Assembly (NCBI GenBank): GCA_009103225.1
Contig: RHPI01003124.1
Coordinates: 317,032-381,031, forward strand
Length of the DNA: 64,000 nt
Direction of reading: 5' to 3'
Source of the DNA: Chlorokybus atmophyticus
Taxonomy: Eukaryota; Streptophyta; Chlorokybophyceae; Chlorokybales; Chlorokybaceae
Below, one piece after another: positions 12,921 to 25,651 of the stretch; position 1 is the first letter of the stretch, and each line of letters opens with the position of its first letter. The notes beneath the pieces were generated by a model, which worked only from the letters and a program-made list of their open reading frames with translations, was not told the DNA's origin and searched no databases. Made by a program: the position numbers and the translations under genes.

Positions 12921-15900
12921 CTAAAACACAGCGCTGGTTGACATGACTCGGCGCAGCTGACCGTTCATGTTGAGTTTGGAAGGCGGCACGACAATGCAGC
13001 CGGCATCATCCTGGTCCTCGTCGGGGCTGGGCTCACACTTGAGCATGGTCATGCAGCCGCTGCTGGCGCTCTCCTTGATGCGCTTGCGCATGACGCCGAG
13101 CCTGTCCATGCAGTCCACCCCAGACTCCAGCTGGCTGCGCTGCCAATCGCCAACGGCCGCCCAGCCGTACCGATACGCTCCCCTCACAATCTCTTCCATC
13201 CGATGGTAGTCCAGCAAACTGCACATGACCACAACACCCACATTACTTGTACGAAGGCAGCACGACGACAACAAACACACAGCGCATCACACTGCAACAA
13301 GTCAAGAACAAAAGCCATGGGAAAGCAGTGTACAACAGATTAGTGCCAATGTCATCGAATGAGAGTGCATGCAAGTAAGCTGCTTGCCAGTTAGAAACAG
13401 GTATGCACCTGTAGTCGTTGATGCCTGTTGGGCGAAGGTACAAGTCGATCTTGTTCTGGCTTCTGACAGATCGCAGCTGCCGCATGTGAGAGACGTACAT
13501 CAGCGCAGACGTGAGCTCGCTGTACTTGGGCAGACAGATGCGCTTTTGGCGGAAGGGAATGAGCCTGTCCAGCAGCAGCCACCACCCGCTCACTCCGCCG
13601 TCCTCTGATAGCACCGCCTGAGACATGATAGGTGTCTTATATGAGGTCATATCCTCGCTGCTACATGCTCACGAATGCACGCATGCACCCAACTGTGTGT
13701 GTGCGCGCGCGCGCGCACACACACGTCGACAAAGAAATGCTGACGTCTCACATATTGCCGGAGAGACAAGTAGTAAGTATTATGCACACACACAAACAAT
13801 GCAAACCTTTTCAAATGCGCTGTTGTCTTTGTCTTCAACATCCACGACAATGACGGTCCGCACGCCCATGCGGCGCATGATGTCCACAGGGACATTGTCC
13901 ACATACCCTCCGTCCACGAGCAGATCGCCCTTGTCATATATGGGTGGCAACAAGCCAATGACTGTCATGCTGGCTCTCACGTACTTCCAGAGATCACCCC
14001 TCTCATGCACCGCTATATCCCCCTTTGTGACATTCGTGCTCACGCAAAAATATCTAAGCCAGAGGTCCTCAATCTGGGTGTCGCCAAGAGCCTGAAGGTG
14101 ATACATTATCAGACAAGCCTGTCTATACTCAACAGCTCTACCCTAGCCTGGCCGGGGACACTGTGCAGATGCTATGCACAACAACAACGGGGATGGTGTA
14201 CACGGTGTACAGTATGTATGTGGTGACGAACGCTTACATGTTTGATAGTCTTTGTGAACCCAGTGCCGTGGAATATGGCAAGCACAGGCAAGGTCAAGTC
14301 TCTCAACAGGTGCCACACGGAGCCGAGCTTGGCAGCAAACTCACGCACTTTTGGGACCTGCGTCATACCGTGTTACCCTGGAATGTCTACCAGAACAGCA
14401 CATTAGTCAGTATAAACCACAGCGCACCATGGCCTGTGAGGTGAGGAACTTTGCATACAGCGCTCCCATGAAAGCGCCCTGGCTGGTGCCGCCAACACAA
14501 TCGATGGGGATGCCGGCATCCTCCAATGCACGGATCACGCCGAGATGAGCCAACCCTCTGCTGCCGCCACCAGACAACACAAGTCCAACGGACCTCCCGG
14601 CTAGGTAGCGCGCCAGCCGTATCATGTCCGCGTCCACGCCAACACGCACGTGGTGATGGCGGTGGCAACGCCGAGGCTCTAGCCAGGCCTTGCTGCCGGT
14701 GGGCATCATGTGGACATACTGGTTCTTGCGCCCGACGGGTACGGGCTGGTGCAGCAGGACGAGCTCGGCCCGGAGAAATGAGTGTGGAAGTTTGCGGTGC
14801 ATGGATCGCAAGCGCTCTGCTCGGTCCCACAACATTTTTTGCTCATGCGGTTGTACAGTTGGATTTTGCTGAGCCATCCCCGCCACAAGCACAATGTCTG
14901 CTTGCGTGATACACAGATGCGTCCATTCAACAGCGTGTGGGTCCCCCTATCCAATTAGATATACGAGAGACGTGGGCAGTCCACAGCAGTAATCCAATGC
15001 AGAGCTCACACACATATAAATAATACCAACTCTGCGCTCTTACAAAGTTGGAGTGTGCAACATACCTGGAGAACAATGAACCTGTAGGACTCCTCTTGGG
15101 CTGCCATCCAAGCCGTGAGCTTGCTTCGATAGAAGGGTATGTGCAGTTTGGCTGCCGTAGCATCGCGAAACTGCATAGCCACATCATGGCTGGAGAGCTG
15201 CAGTGTGGGTCCCAGCAGCTGCAAGGCAACGCACAGCTGGTCCGACAGCGGCTGCAGCTCGCAGCTCGCATCTGCAGGAAACAGCGCAATGGTGACGAGT
15301 TCAGATGGCTGCCCACGCTTTGAGCCGCTCCCTTCCGCTCGCCCTGCTCGCCTCAAGCGACGTATCAACGAGTCTACTATGCGCGCAACCACTGCTGGGC
15401 TCTCCCTGCAAACCTTCTCGAACGCAGGCCTGCACACAAACAACAGATCAGCTGCTTGCCGTTTTCCCTGCTTCAAATAGCAACGTTGGCCAAGGGACTC
15501 ACCGTGACATGCGCACGAGCTCTGCATCTCGAATACAGAGTGCTGTGTGGTCGTGTGTACCACCGCTGATCAGGCTTGCCTCGCCCATGGTACCTCCGCG
15601 AACAACGTCATCTTGCCGCCACTGTTCTGGTACAGGCAAGCGAGTTTTGTCGCCGTCGTGCATCCTGTCTGGCAGCCTCTCCTCTTGCATATCGCGCATC
15701 AGGTGCACTCTCCCACTGTTGAGTGAATAACATGGAATGTCAGCACGGACAAAGACAAGCTGGTGATTGTTAACAATCAATTCCCCTGTCAGCCTGCTTT
15801 CGCCTTGTAACAAGCAGTTCTGATGGCGTAACATTTAAACAAACAGGCCTTGAAGTCTGATTCAACATATCACCTTATGAGTATGAACAGCGATGTTGCT

Positions 15901-17846
15901 GGCTGACCCTTTTCATAGACTGTTTCGCCCGAGTGATGCCATACTCGATTGAGCCCGAGCGTAATGAATCGCCGGATAAGCGCTGCTAGCGAGCGTGCTG
16001 CCAGAAGCATGATTTGAAGAAACAGCTGCGGGGCTCGTTCTTGCAACCGCTCGAGGTCCTCATGGCTGAAGATGGCCAGCTGGCAAGCCTCAGCTGCGCG
16101 TACAGTTTCTCTGCGCTTTGTGCTGGTTAGAAAGCTCGCCGCTCCAATGATGGCGATTGTGGACACCTCGCTCACATGCTTCCAGTTGTTGACCACAGGC
16201 CAGCTGTCGCGGCTGTCGGAAGGCCGCAGGAAGTTGCTGCTCGTGTGCGTGGAGCCGTTTGTCATTGGAGCACGTGGTGTAGGCGGGGGTGCGTCCACAA
16301 CCAGCCGGCCGGAAAGCAGTACATGAAAGCAATCTGCCGAGTCGCCCTCAACTTGGAGCAGCGTGCCGGCGCGTATTGTCACCTTGCGCACGAGCTCACT
16401 CGACCATATTGTTTGGCAACAGCTTTCTACAACTTCGCTACGAAGCACGTCAATTGATGCGGGTGATGGTGGCAATTGGGTTTCAACAGTCTTGACTAAC
16501 TCCAGTACAGTGTTCTGCGCCTCTTCAGGTATTGCTCTCGACATCTCATTCGCTGGGTCGGTAAATGGAACAAAGTCCACAGCTGAGTCACCCTGTAACA
16601 TAAGGTACTGCATGACAACGAAGTGTGCCACACGCCACAGACGCGCGATGGCCTGTCGAAGATACAAGTCCAAAGTGTGCGGTTTCTCGGCGATGAACCT
16701 CAAGAATAACGCCCTTGGCACACACAGGAGAGTAGTGCTCTCCTCCATAGACATGCAAGTTACACTTCTTTGTGCTCCGTCAATGACATCCAGATCGCCT
16801 GCAACCCACTGTGTCAGAGCATGCTTCGCAATGCATCCAAATTATTTGCGCAACTGTTGCCCATACCTACACTCTCTCCTGGTTTCAACACGTTGACAAG
16901 TAGGAAGTTATCATCCTCAGCTGCGGCTGTGTCATCGTGCAAATAGACTCCTAAACAGCCTTCTGTACAGACATATATACCGTCTTCACTTGGATCCCCT
17001 TTCCTGAACAGCACCTGAGAGTGCCAACGATGGGTAGGTTGCACATACGGTTGTCAACCTCTCATCAGCATGGTAGGTGGCAATTACCTCGTGCGGTGCA
17101 AGTTCTCGCCATGAACTTGCTTCAAACAGCTCCTTCGACTCCTCAAGCTCAAGGCAAGCAAAGAACTTGGTGCTCATAAAGAAGTCGGGCACGCGAGACT
17201 GCTTGCTGCCGGCCTGATCACTGCTTTCTCCGCTTGCTTGCTGCAGGTCAGCAAATGTTATCAGCTGCCTCCCGTACCTGCATGAGTCACTGCAAAAATT
17301 TACAAATCTGCTGTCTACAGCCTACGCGCACCTCACTTGGCAAGCTCGTCTCATCACTCTGTTTGTCGACATCAGCGCTCTCTTTACTGGCACGCGACTC
17401 TGATGGACTGCGCAATGCGTGTGTATGCAGTATTAGCGCAACTTGATTTGCTAACGCAAGGGGCTAGCACTATGGTTGAAGGTACACAATGCCTGCGCAA
17501 GCCAACATTGCAAAGTGTGGCACTTACAGAACATCAGTGTTGAAGAAGGGAAGCGTTTCAAATGATTCTCTTCTGGCAGCTGCCAGGGCAGCTTCAATGG
17601 CAGGCTGAGGAGAGCCGCCAAGTGCTTGCGCCCAACCCTTCAGTAGGCGCTTTGCACCTCCCTGCATTGTGACATGTAAGCTGATTCACACACAACCATA
17701 AAGGCAAATAGAGCAAGTCGTGAGTGTTGAGTTTGCAGACAATGTTGGCAACAGCTTTGCTCGCTCACCTGTGTGTAAGCGTCATACCATACAAGCGCAG
17801 CCGCTGCGGCAGCTATGCCAGCCACCACAGCGGTGCTGCGCCGCAT
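12921..17846 (-). CDS. PNPLA6: NTE/PNPLA6-type patatin phospholipase
   Basis: Neuropathy-target-esterase family: an ER-membrane serine (lyso)phospholipase that deacylates phosphatidylcholine to glycerophosphocholine. The start at 17846 ([20 protein letters not shown]) gives an N-terminal membrane anchor. Reading down the minus strand, three cyclic-nucleotide-binding-like domains follow: one around 16870-17020 ([15 protein letters not shown]), a second around 16270-16390 ([20 protein letters not shown]), and a third split between 15870-15960 and 15500-15800 ([17 protein letters not shown] ... [12 protein letters not shown]). The patatin domain lies at about 13800-14620, with the oxyanion motif [12 protein letters not shown], the nucleophile motif GTSQG, and the catalytic aspartate in DGGYVDNVP near 13905. 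The C-terminal region runs from 13620 to the stop at 12921. About 12 exons are visible with short introns; several carry GT/GC microsatellites. All catalytic residues are present, so it looks functional. Family certainty is high; exact exon borders are approximate. Confidence 0.95.
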
Positions 17847-19019
17847 GGTTGGGCGGCGTGCCCACAACGTCATAGGTGTATGCTACAGTCAAGCGCACAT
17901 GCGCGGCATAGATGCATGTTGGATATCCTGCGGATGTATAACAGTGTTATGATGCTGTGCGTCTCGTGGGTGAAACCAATGCATAGCGTGCGAGAAGATT
18001 CATAGGCTGCCCAACAAAAGCAACACACAACTGACATCGCAACTCAGGCTGTTTTGACAGAATGATAATGCTCAACTGCCACACAGTAACATTGTCGTCA
18101 TCGAGGTAGGAAGTACTTTGTTCTGAGGCCCGATTTTTGTATGCTTTGCTACTACTTTCAGGAAACAACACAATCTAGTGGTTCCACACGTGATTTCACG
18201 TGTGGAACCACTAGACTGTACAGACAGACGCACCAACACACCTAAGTATGCAAGCCTGTTCAGAAATGTGCCACTGGTTACGCCGCAAGAGAGCAATTGG
18301 ACATAGCGTGGCTGGCCCCGGAGGCCACAGTGAACCACGCCCAACAAGAGAAGCAAGCTGGCCAACATCATGGCGCTAACACTTAAGTGTTACTAGTGTC
18401 TCATGACAACAAAAGTAACGTTCCGTTCCCAGGAAGTCGCAAAGCAAGCTTCATCACGCAGCAGAATGCACGGCAATGCACCATTGTCGCCATGAGATCA
18501 ACCTTACCTCTTCACGGCAACGTCACGTCAGCCTGCGTGCAGCAACGGATGCACATTTGACCACACAAGCTCAACAATTACGTTCGCTGGCTTAACGCTC
18601 CCCACGCGGACACCAACACCGCCGCCGTCGCCGCCGCTTCCGCTGGCAGCAGCTTTGTTGGCAAATTCAACTACGCTTTTTGCGCCCAGGAAAAGCCACC
18701 ACGCAAAGCTTTTTTGCCCCGGCACGCTTTTGAGCTCGAATTGGTAAGCTGACTGCTGCTCACGTCAGCAGCCAGCACATGTGGCCCGCTGAAGTGAAAT
18801 TCCTGGACATCCTTCGAATCCCCGGAAACTGTTCTTCCGGTCTATCGCAGCCTCGAAAGTGTTGTCAAGATGCGCGTAGCAGCAAAATAAACCCTAAGCA
18901 TTTGTTAGGCGGTGGTGTTGGTGGCGGTGGTCGTCGTCCTTGTTGTTGTTGCTGTTGCTGTTGTTATTTGGAGGAAGTCCATTGTTCTTGACGAAGGGGT
19001 TTGTAAAAAGTTAGCAGCT
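17847..19019. other. Intergenic with uncertain minus-strand open frames
   Basis: Lies between the divergent NTE-like and COA3-like genes. Two minus-strand frames look mildly protein-like: 18371 downward (MMLASLLLLLGVVHCGL, a signal-peptide-like start) and 18725 downward (MPGQKSFAWWLFLGAK). They could be exons of a small membrane protein, but I could not connect them. A perfect hairpin lies at 18174-18215. Confidence 0.35.
18174..18215. repeat. Perfect hairpin, 20-nt arms, 2-nt loop
   Basis: The arms at 18174-18193 and 18196-18215 are exact reverse complements around TT. It lies in intergenic DNA upstream of the NTE-like gene. The E-box-like core CACGTG is in the stem. Confidence 0.95.
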
Positions 19020-19491
19020 ATGCCGCTCTCCGTGCAGGCGCGTAACTTTGTCACGGCGAGCGTGCTCGGTAAGTCATTCTCCAGCAGCTTGTGCATGGCT
19101 GTCACTTAGCGTAGTTAGCAATGGCACTGGACTTTCTGAGGCTCTTGTTGCCTGGTGCTGATCTAGTAGTGAGACGACACGAAGATACCCTCTTCGGCTA
19201 CAACATGTGGTCGTATGTTTTGTGGTGCATGACATCATGCACAGCTGCGAAGCTCAATCGCAGCTTTCGTTGCGTTTCTGCTGCTTGTAAGCGTTGTTGG
19301 GTCCAATTCTGCAGTATGATTGCACCGTTATGCCTACCCGATAAGTGTGCACTTGTTTGTTTTGCTTCATCGCACCGCTTGCGGCAGGTGCGTTTGTGGC
19401 GGGTGTGTACTTGTACACTATGAAGGCCGTGTCGCACGATGAGCTTGCGGAAGCCGATCGGGCGCGGCAAGCTCAGAGGGCTGCCAAGTAG
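19020..19491 (+). CDS. COA3: COA3-like cytochrome c oxidase assembly factor (50 aa)
   Basis: A two-exon gene, 19020-19068 and 19388-19491, with a GTAAGT donor, an AG acceptor and matching phase, encoding 50 residues. It corresponds to the core of COA3 (CCDC56/MITRAC12; yeast Coa3), an inner-membrane protein that binds newly made Cox1 and regulates its translation and assembly. The protein starts MPLSVQARNFVTASVL, then has a single membrane span (GAFVAGVYLYTMKAVSHDEL) and a charged tail (AEADRARQAQRAAK). This matches the family pattern of a basic R-N-(I/F)-V-T segment, a Gly/Ala-rich span ending in Y-x-Y-T, and an acidic, Ala/Arg-rich tail. It is shorter than the human protein (about 106 residues), lacking most of the N-terminal extension. 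It sits 162 bases upstream of the EB1 gene on the same strand. The assignment rests on motif pattern and size. Confidence 0.8.
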
Positions 19492-19653
19492 AGAAGGCTT
19501 GAGCTGGTTTGCGCGCAATGGGAGCGCCCATTGCCAGGCAGGCCAAAGCGGACAAACACTTGAGCCGCAATGTAAGGCGGCCGGCAAGTGTTGCAAGCCT
19601 GCATCCTTTTGCGTGCAAGGTTTAGAATTGACTTGACAGTGACTGGGGCGATA

Positions 19654-21154
19654 ATGCAGGAGCTTCTTGCGTGGTTGAACGAGTTGCTGCAAACCGACTA
19701 CACAAAACTCACAGACCTGGCAGATGGTGAGCACATGCGTAAATGCTTCTCATTGGCGCTGGCGAGCTCAAATTCTTCCATGCAGTATGATTCTTTTCGT
19801 CCTTACTCGTTTCAACTGGCAGGCGTTGCAGTTTGTCAGGTGCTAGATGCAGTGTACCCGGAACAGGTACGACAAGCAGTGCTCAGCTTGTTACTTTGCA
19901 TCTAGAACACTTGTAAATAGGTCGTGGTCGTTGCATACGTGGGTTTATACAGTTAGCACTAGTGGTCAGTTACTTGGCGTGCAAGTTTCACACGCCAGTA
20001 AACTCAGTGTGAAAGCACAAGCATGCGCAGTGTTGCACATCCATAGAGAGTCGCATCTGCTGCCTGGCGTTGTTGGAACACAGCTGTGGGCTGCCCCATG
20101 CTCACCTGCCCTGTTAGGCTGTGCGTCTAGACCGCGTCAACTTCTCCGCCAAAACTTCAGATGCCAAGTTGAATAACTGGAGGCTGGTCGCCTCTGCGCT
20201 TGATCGACAGGGCTTGTCCAAGCAACTGAACCTTGCAGCGCTCTCTCAAGGAAAATTAAATGTGAGTTATTCTTGAGCATTCCACAGGCATTCTAAGTTT
20301 TTAAACAATTTTTATGGGTGTTTAATGGCTAATCTCATGTACTGTGGCATCTTGCAGGACTTGCAGGACATCTTGCAGTGGTGCTATGCGCTATGTCAGC
20401 AAAAGCAGCCTTTGCGCAGCTACAATGCGTTTGAGAAGCGCATGCAAGCGCAGACGCTGCAGCTTAGCCGCCTGCCAGCTCCAAAACTGCGGATCAACGT
20501 GAATCTTGTGCCCAACAGCTTGGACGCCGTTGCAAGAGTGGAGCAGCTGCAACGGCAGACACCTGCAAAGGCTCCAACTCCTGTGAGCCAATCCCCTAGG
20601 TACAACCAGTTGCATGTGCATGATTTTGTCTGCTCGGGGGCGCACGGGTGCACACCGGCATGCGTGCGTGTATGCAGCCTGGCATGTCTACTTATTGCGT
20701 GTCCATTGGCTTCAGTGTTTCGCATTGCGCATTGAAGATGACCATGGTGTACTTGTTGCTCAGTATGCTATCGATTCCCACACCGCGATTGACACCAGCT
20801 GCATTGTCTTCCTCCGATGCGGTGCCGCGGGTAGAGCACAAGTTGGAAACTTTGGAGATGCAGTTGCAGTGCGCTCGTGAGCTCGATGGGTTGGCCGACA
20901 GTTTGGCTGCTGAACTGCATCATCGCTTGCATGCATGCTTGCAGCTTGAAAACGACATTGCCACATCAGATCGAGAGCGACGATTCTATTTCAACAAATT
21001 GCGGCGGATCGAGCGCGTGTGTGATCGAGCTGCGGCCGTCGTCCCCACCATGCCTGGCGTCCTCGATGTGATGGACATTATTGGTGATACGGGTCGCCTC
21101 GGTGTTGATTTGAGCTGCCTGCAGCAGCGTGCAGTGCCAAATGGAGGCACCTGA
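19654..21154 (+). CDS. EB1: EB1-family microtubule plus-end protein
   Basis: RP/EB-family protein that tracks growing microtubule plus ends and recruits partners. Exons read 19654-19726, 19823-19866, 20118-20261, 20358-20599 and 20764-21154, all in consistent phase. The calponin-homology domain is visible: ELLAWLNELLQTDYTKL, VAVCQVLDAVYPEQ, then RVNFSAKTSDAKLNNWR, then LNLAALSQGKLNDLQDILQW. A Pro/Ser/Thr linker follows. The C-terminal coiled coil and EB-homology motif are present: ELDGLADSLAAELHHRL, then the hallmark RERRFYFNKLRRIERVCDRA (EB1 has ERDFYFGKLRNIELIC). There is no C-terminal acidic EEY/F tail; the protein ends AVPNGGT, so CAP-Gly partners may not bind in the usual way. The start ATG at 19654 gives an unusually short N-terminus. 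TGCAG at 19654-19658 could instead be an acceptor with an upstream exon. Confidence 0.93.
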
Positions 21155-21304
21155 AGATGTCGACAGCTGGCATAGCGAGTACCATTTGGTGTGTTGTGCA
21201 GCTGACGCTATCGCGAACATTGTGTACAAAAGATGCAAGGCGGGTTTCATGCATGCAAGGCACACCACATTCATCACATACATGCAGTCAGTAGATCATC
21301 ACCA

Positions 21305-22075
21305 ACACATGCAACAGCTGCTAGTACAACAGCATCGCTGCCGACAGGGCAGGGCGCAGGGGCGGGGCAGAGGGGCCCTCAGCCAGGGTTACAATATGCG
21401 CAGCTGTGTGGGAATGGTGGGAGTGAGGCTGTGGGTGAAGGAGAACGGGAGAGGGAGAGTGGGAGTCCGTCTGCTGCTCATGCTCCTGGCTGCTGCAAAG
21501 AACTGCAAGACTGCACACGCGTGCAGGTATTGAGCAAATGCATGCATGTATGTCTGATGGGGGTTGAAGTCAGTAGTTACAATAGTCAGTAGTTACAATA
21601 GTTACGCGTTGCTAGTGTAGGTAGACCCGTCGGTAAGTAATTACTGCACGATGATGAGCTTGGTGAGCAACGCATGTGTCATGCATGTTGCATGTATCAT
21701 GGTCACTTGCATTTTCTGTACACTCTCATATGCAACGCCACCGAGCTACATGCTAACCTATTGCTAGCCACTAGGTACGACACTAACTTCACCTACCCCA
21801 TTAGACATGCATGCATGGTAAGTCAAAACCGTTGTTACCTGCATGCATGTGCAGCTAGTCTTTCTTGCGGCAGCCAGTGGCATCAGCAGTACGAGCAGCA
21901 GACGGACTCCCCCTCCCCACTCTCCCGGTCCTCCTTCACCCACACCCTCCCTGCTGTCCACCCCCTGCGGTCTTGCATGCTGTAACCCTGCAGGGCCCCT
22001 CTGCCCGGCCCTTTCGGCGGTCGTGTGCGCGTGCTGCTCAGTCAGCAGCTGCTGCCAGTGTCCATGTCGCTAGTT
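21305..22075. mobile_element. Terminal-inverted-repeat (foldback/MITE-like) element
   Basis: The sequence at about 21305-21530 is the imperfect reverse complement of about 21845-22075. Shared blocks include GGGGCAGAGGGGCCCT, CAGGGTTACA, TGTGGGTGAAGGAG, GAGTCCGTCTGCTGCTC and CTGGCTGC. The spacer of about 300 bases has no coding sequence. A related half-element occurs at about 53110-53245, so this is a dispersed family. I found no transposase, so it is probably non-autonomous. The outer limits are approximate. Confidence 0.7.
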
Positions 22076-22606
22076 AGGTGGTGCTGGTGGGGTTGGATCT
22101 GCGTATCCTTCGCACGGGCAAGCTTGTTTACCAATCAGCCTGCTCCCATGCAGTCGTTGCAGTCGTGCTGCATAGGCTGTGCGTTGCTGTTGCAACGCCA
22201 TGAAAACCAGCTTATACAGCAACGACGATGGCGTGCCGTAGATGTACTTGTTGTCCCGCAACATCTTTTGCCGCAATGTGCTGTTGTTGCTGGGTAACAT
22301 GTTGGGGTAAACGTTGGGCTGCGGCTGCGTTAGTGCTGGGCTCTGTGCATAGGTGTAGTGTTGTGAATGATATGAGCCACGCAATTACTATTGCCAAGTT
22401 GCGGTGCTCCAACATGCGGTACACGCGCACGACTCACAATGATGTACAAGTTGTCACATGTGGAGAAATAGGCCTATCGCAAAAGACATGCAATGCAGGC
22501 AACGTGCTCTCTTCATTGCTTGCATTGCATCCGCATTATTTGTGAGCTATCTACATGGAACCACCGTTTCTCGTCAGTCAGTAACAAGAACTACATGCAT
22601 CTAAAT

Positions 22607-22671
22607 GCACTTAAACCTTTTGGCAAGCACTATATGGCAAGCACTATATGCACTTAAACCTTTTGGCAAAT
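22607..22671. repeat. Short interleaved direct repeats
   Basis: GCACTTAAACCTTTTGGCAA occurs twice, flanking a tandem GGCAAGCACTATAT pair. It lies in otherwise featureless sequence (22076-23085) where no gene is supported. Confidence 0.8.
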
Positions 22672-23085
22672 TGAAGTTTACTGGCACCACGGTGTTGCAA
22701 GCCGCATATATAGTCTAAAGCCGCTCTACCAACTTAGAGGACTTTGGCCAGGGGAGACTTACTTGCAAAAGACAAATGTTGTATTGACATCTTTTGTCAG
22801 GGGCTTGTTATCAACCAAATTTTGGTTTCACCCCCCCGAAAAAGTCTCCGTATTGTAGCTACCTACCCAGTCATAAGACAGAGCTATGAAAACATATCGG
22901 GAAATCAAACAGAGTTGACTTGGCGCACAGCACACTCGATGTAAGAACACTCCCCTATACTGACCTTGAACGAACTAGACAATCCAGGTTCCAAAGCTCT
23001 ACGCTCCGTCCACACTCCATCTTGCGATCACGCGATTGATTGACAGCAAGCACAACACGCATTTGCACTAGACCAACCAGGGTTA

Positions 23086-25651
23086 TCAGAGTAGCAACGG
23101 CTTGTGCCTTGCACCGGCTCGAATATGGCTGATCAGAAAACCCTGGAAAGAGCGGCACGCGGGTGGCAAGCTGGCGTTGTGTTCACGCATGCAAGCAATG
23201 AGCTGAGACACTGCTGCAGCTGGAAGCCTGATGTCTTCAGATCTGTGCATGGCTGCCCATTTTTCACCCTCCCTGGGTACGAGAGAGTTTGTCATCAGGT
23301 GTTGATGCACCATAATGATGGGCAACTGGCTAACAACCCAACCTGATAGCACTGCTGTCTTCTGAAGTCAAGTCTTTGTACAACAACTTGACTGCTGGTG
23401 CTAGAAAAAGCCCTGTTTGTGAGATACAAGAGCATCAGCTTGTACTATGGCGGCTTTGAATCATCAATGACAAAATAAGTACGCTGCAAGGACAGCACCT
23501 GTATCTGCAAATGCTTGCTGCGCTCACCGTTCACGCCTTGTGACCCTTGTATAAATATGGATCCAACGACGCTTTTCCAATTCATGACCACAACCTGCTT
23601 AGAGTGGCTTAGTTTAGACTGATACTGAAAACGTGTTGGTAAAACACAATCAAAATGCAACAAAGAACAGCCGCGCCTAATGCACAAGGCGATGCTGACA
23701 TCAGGAAAGATGATGCACGCAAGGTCTATGGACAATAAGTGGAAAGCGCAGGAGACAGCATAGGTTTTGAACTCAGCAATGCCTATCTATGGCTGACTCA
23801 TGTAATATTCAACTTGCATGTGACGATGACTAGCAACAATATGGATGAGCAGGTGTGTGCAACACCAACCTGCAACAACAACCTTGCGCTGCCTGTGTCC
23901 CGAATGGCAAAGCGATGACTTTGCTGTTCAGCGGATGCTTCCAGCAACTCCATAGCAAAAGCACCTTCTAGCGTCCAATGCTCGCTGCTGCTCAGTACAC
24001 CGCACGTTACCTTGTGAGTGCGATGCAATCTCGCATTCAATATGACTCACGCAAACCAAGTACAAGATAACTGCGTAGCATTACTATGTAGTACAATGTG
24101 ACCTGCTGGGCTTACCTTTCTGGATCGTCTTCAACGCCAGGAATACGAGCTGTAACTGCATGCTTGTACAATTGCACTTCAGGTCCTGTACATAACGTGT
24201 CACAAGAGAGTAACCCAACTAAACACCAACATGGCACACATCATTAACCAGCTCAGCACTAGCACGTTCACACGCATTTGCGCACACATGCGCGCGCACA
24301 GATATAGTATTTCAAGCCACTGCACTCACCCGTCTTCCTGGCTTCGCCCAAGACAACACCGCATTTACGGCAGCTGTTGCTGCGATCTTGATCGTCGACA
24401 CGTTCGCGCATCCGAACATCGTCGTTATGCAAAGATATGGCAAATGCAGATACCACAGCGCGGCTTGGAGCAGCTTGCAATGACGCCTGTTGGTGACAAA
24501 ACACGACAAGTTGGCAAGAGATGGGTATGCGCAATTACGAACATGACACGCTCACCATGACAGTGTCATGATGCAATGTTGATGGCGCATGTTTCCCGCA
24601 ACATGTCGCACAAAAGGATCCGGTGAGCTCTTCCCAACCCGCGGACGGAGGCGCGATTGCACGGCTGAGATGAGGCGAGGACACAACTTTGTCACCAGAG
24701 TTGAACAGTTGGTCTGCGCATTGCGTGCGCTTCAGCACGCAACACAACAAGCCTGCAGGGCATGCACACATACATATGTCTACCACCAACAGCCAGCTAA
24801 TGTTACCTGATGGGATTGCTTGTGCATGGCGAGCCACATGAGCTGCAACTGAGATGGAAGCCGCCCTTCATTGCGTTCAATTCACGCACATCTGCGGGCA
24901 AAAACCCCAGAGCAGCGATGAGAATTCAGTAGGGTTTCGTGTTTAACAACTGTCATTGCCTTGCAACCCTGCTTGCATGCAAGCACATAGCAATTACACT
25001 CGCAATATGACAAAGCATTCTACATGCGATACGCGAGTTGTACGCTCATGCAAGCAGGTCTTTCAACACAGCTTCATCTATGAAGCATGCAAACAACTCT
25101 TCAAGCTGTATGAATGAACGTGTGATGTACCGTCGTCAACAGTGCGGTGCTGCCAGGAGCAGTCCACGTGCTGCGCCATCCTCAGGTTCACTTCAACATG
25201 GTCAAGTCGCACAATGCAAGGCAGTAAGCATGCACCACCATCACAGTCTTGTCTCACAGCAGCATTAGCTACAGGCACACCCACTGCCACACGCTCCTCC
25301 GACCCACTCTCTGCAAGGAGGCAGTGCAAGTAAGCAACAACTAGTCAGCTGACAATGCATTGCCGCAAGCACATAAGCATAGCATTGAGCTGAGAACACA
25401 TCCTCTCGCTTGCCTGCAGTTGAGACCACCTCTACAAAAGAGAGCTGAGGCTGACTTCCTAATAGGGAGGCTGAAGCTGTGACTATTGCCTCGTCGTTGT
25501 CCACCTCCGCCTCCGCCTCTGCCTGGCCGTCGTCGTGGGTGCTGCGCAGCAGGAGGCGGACGGTGCGCAGGTGCGGCACCACCTCGGCGTGGACAGCCCA
25601 CCTCCTGCCCTTCTCCGTCCCGGACGACCCCATCGCCACGGACACCGCCAT
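23086..25651 (-). CDS. UBE3D: UBE3D-like (HECT_2, E2-binding) protein
   Basis: Resembles UBE3D, a protein that binds ubiquitin-conjugating E2 enzymes and has a HECT-like role. Minus-strand exons occur between 25651 and 23086. The first holds MGSSGTEKGRRWAVHAEVVPHLRTVRLLL (family N-terminal beta segment). Later come a SCSSCG block (about 24870), a segment with GWEELTGSFCATCCGKH (about 24620), and NSCRKCGVVLGEA (about 24355), which together give the family's spaced Cys pairs. After that come PEVQLYKHAVTARIPG (about 24150), HWTLEGAFAMELLEAS (about 23950) and the C-terminal signature EDIRLPAAAVSQLIACMREH with SLPPACRSFQGF (about 23130-23230). The start may be 25651 or 25633. Exon borders in the middle are not certain, and one exon around 23450-23600 is doubtful. 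It diverges from NDUFB7. Part of its first exon is duplicated at 33.1-33.3 kb. Confidence 0.75.
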
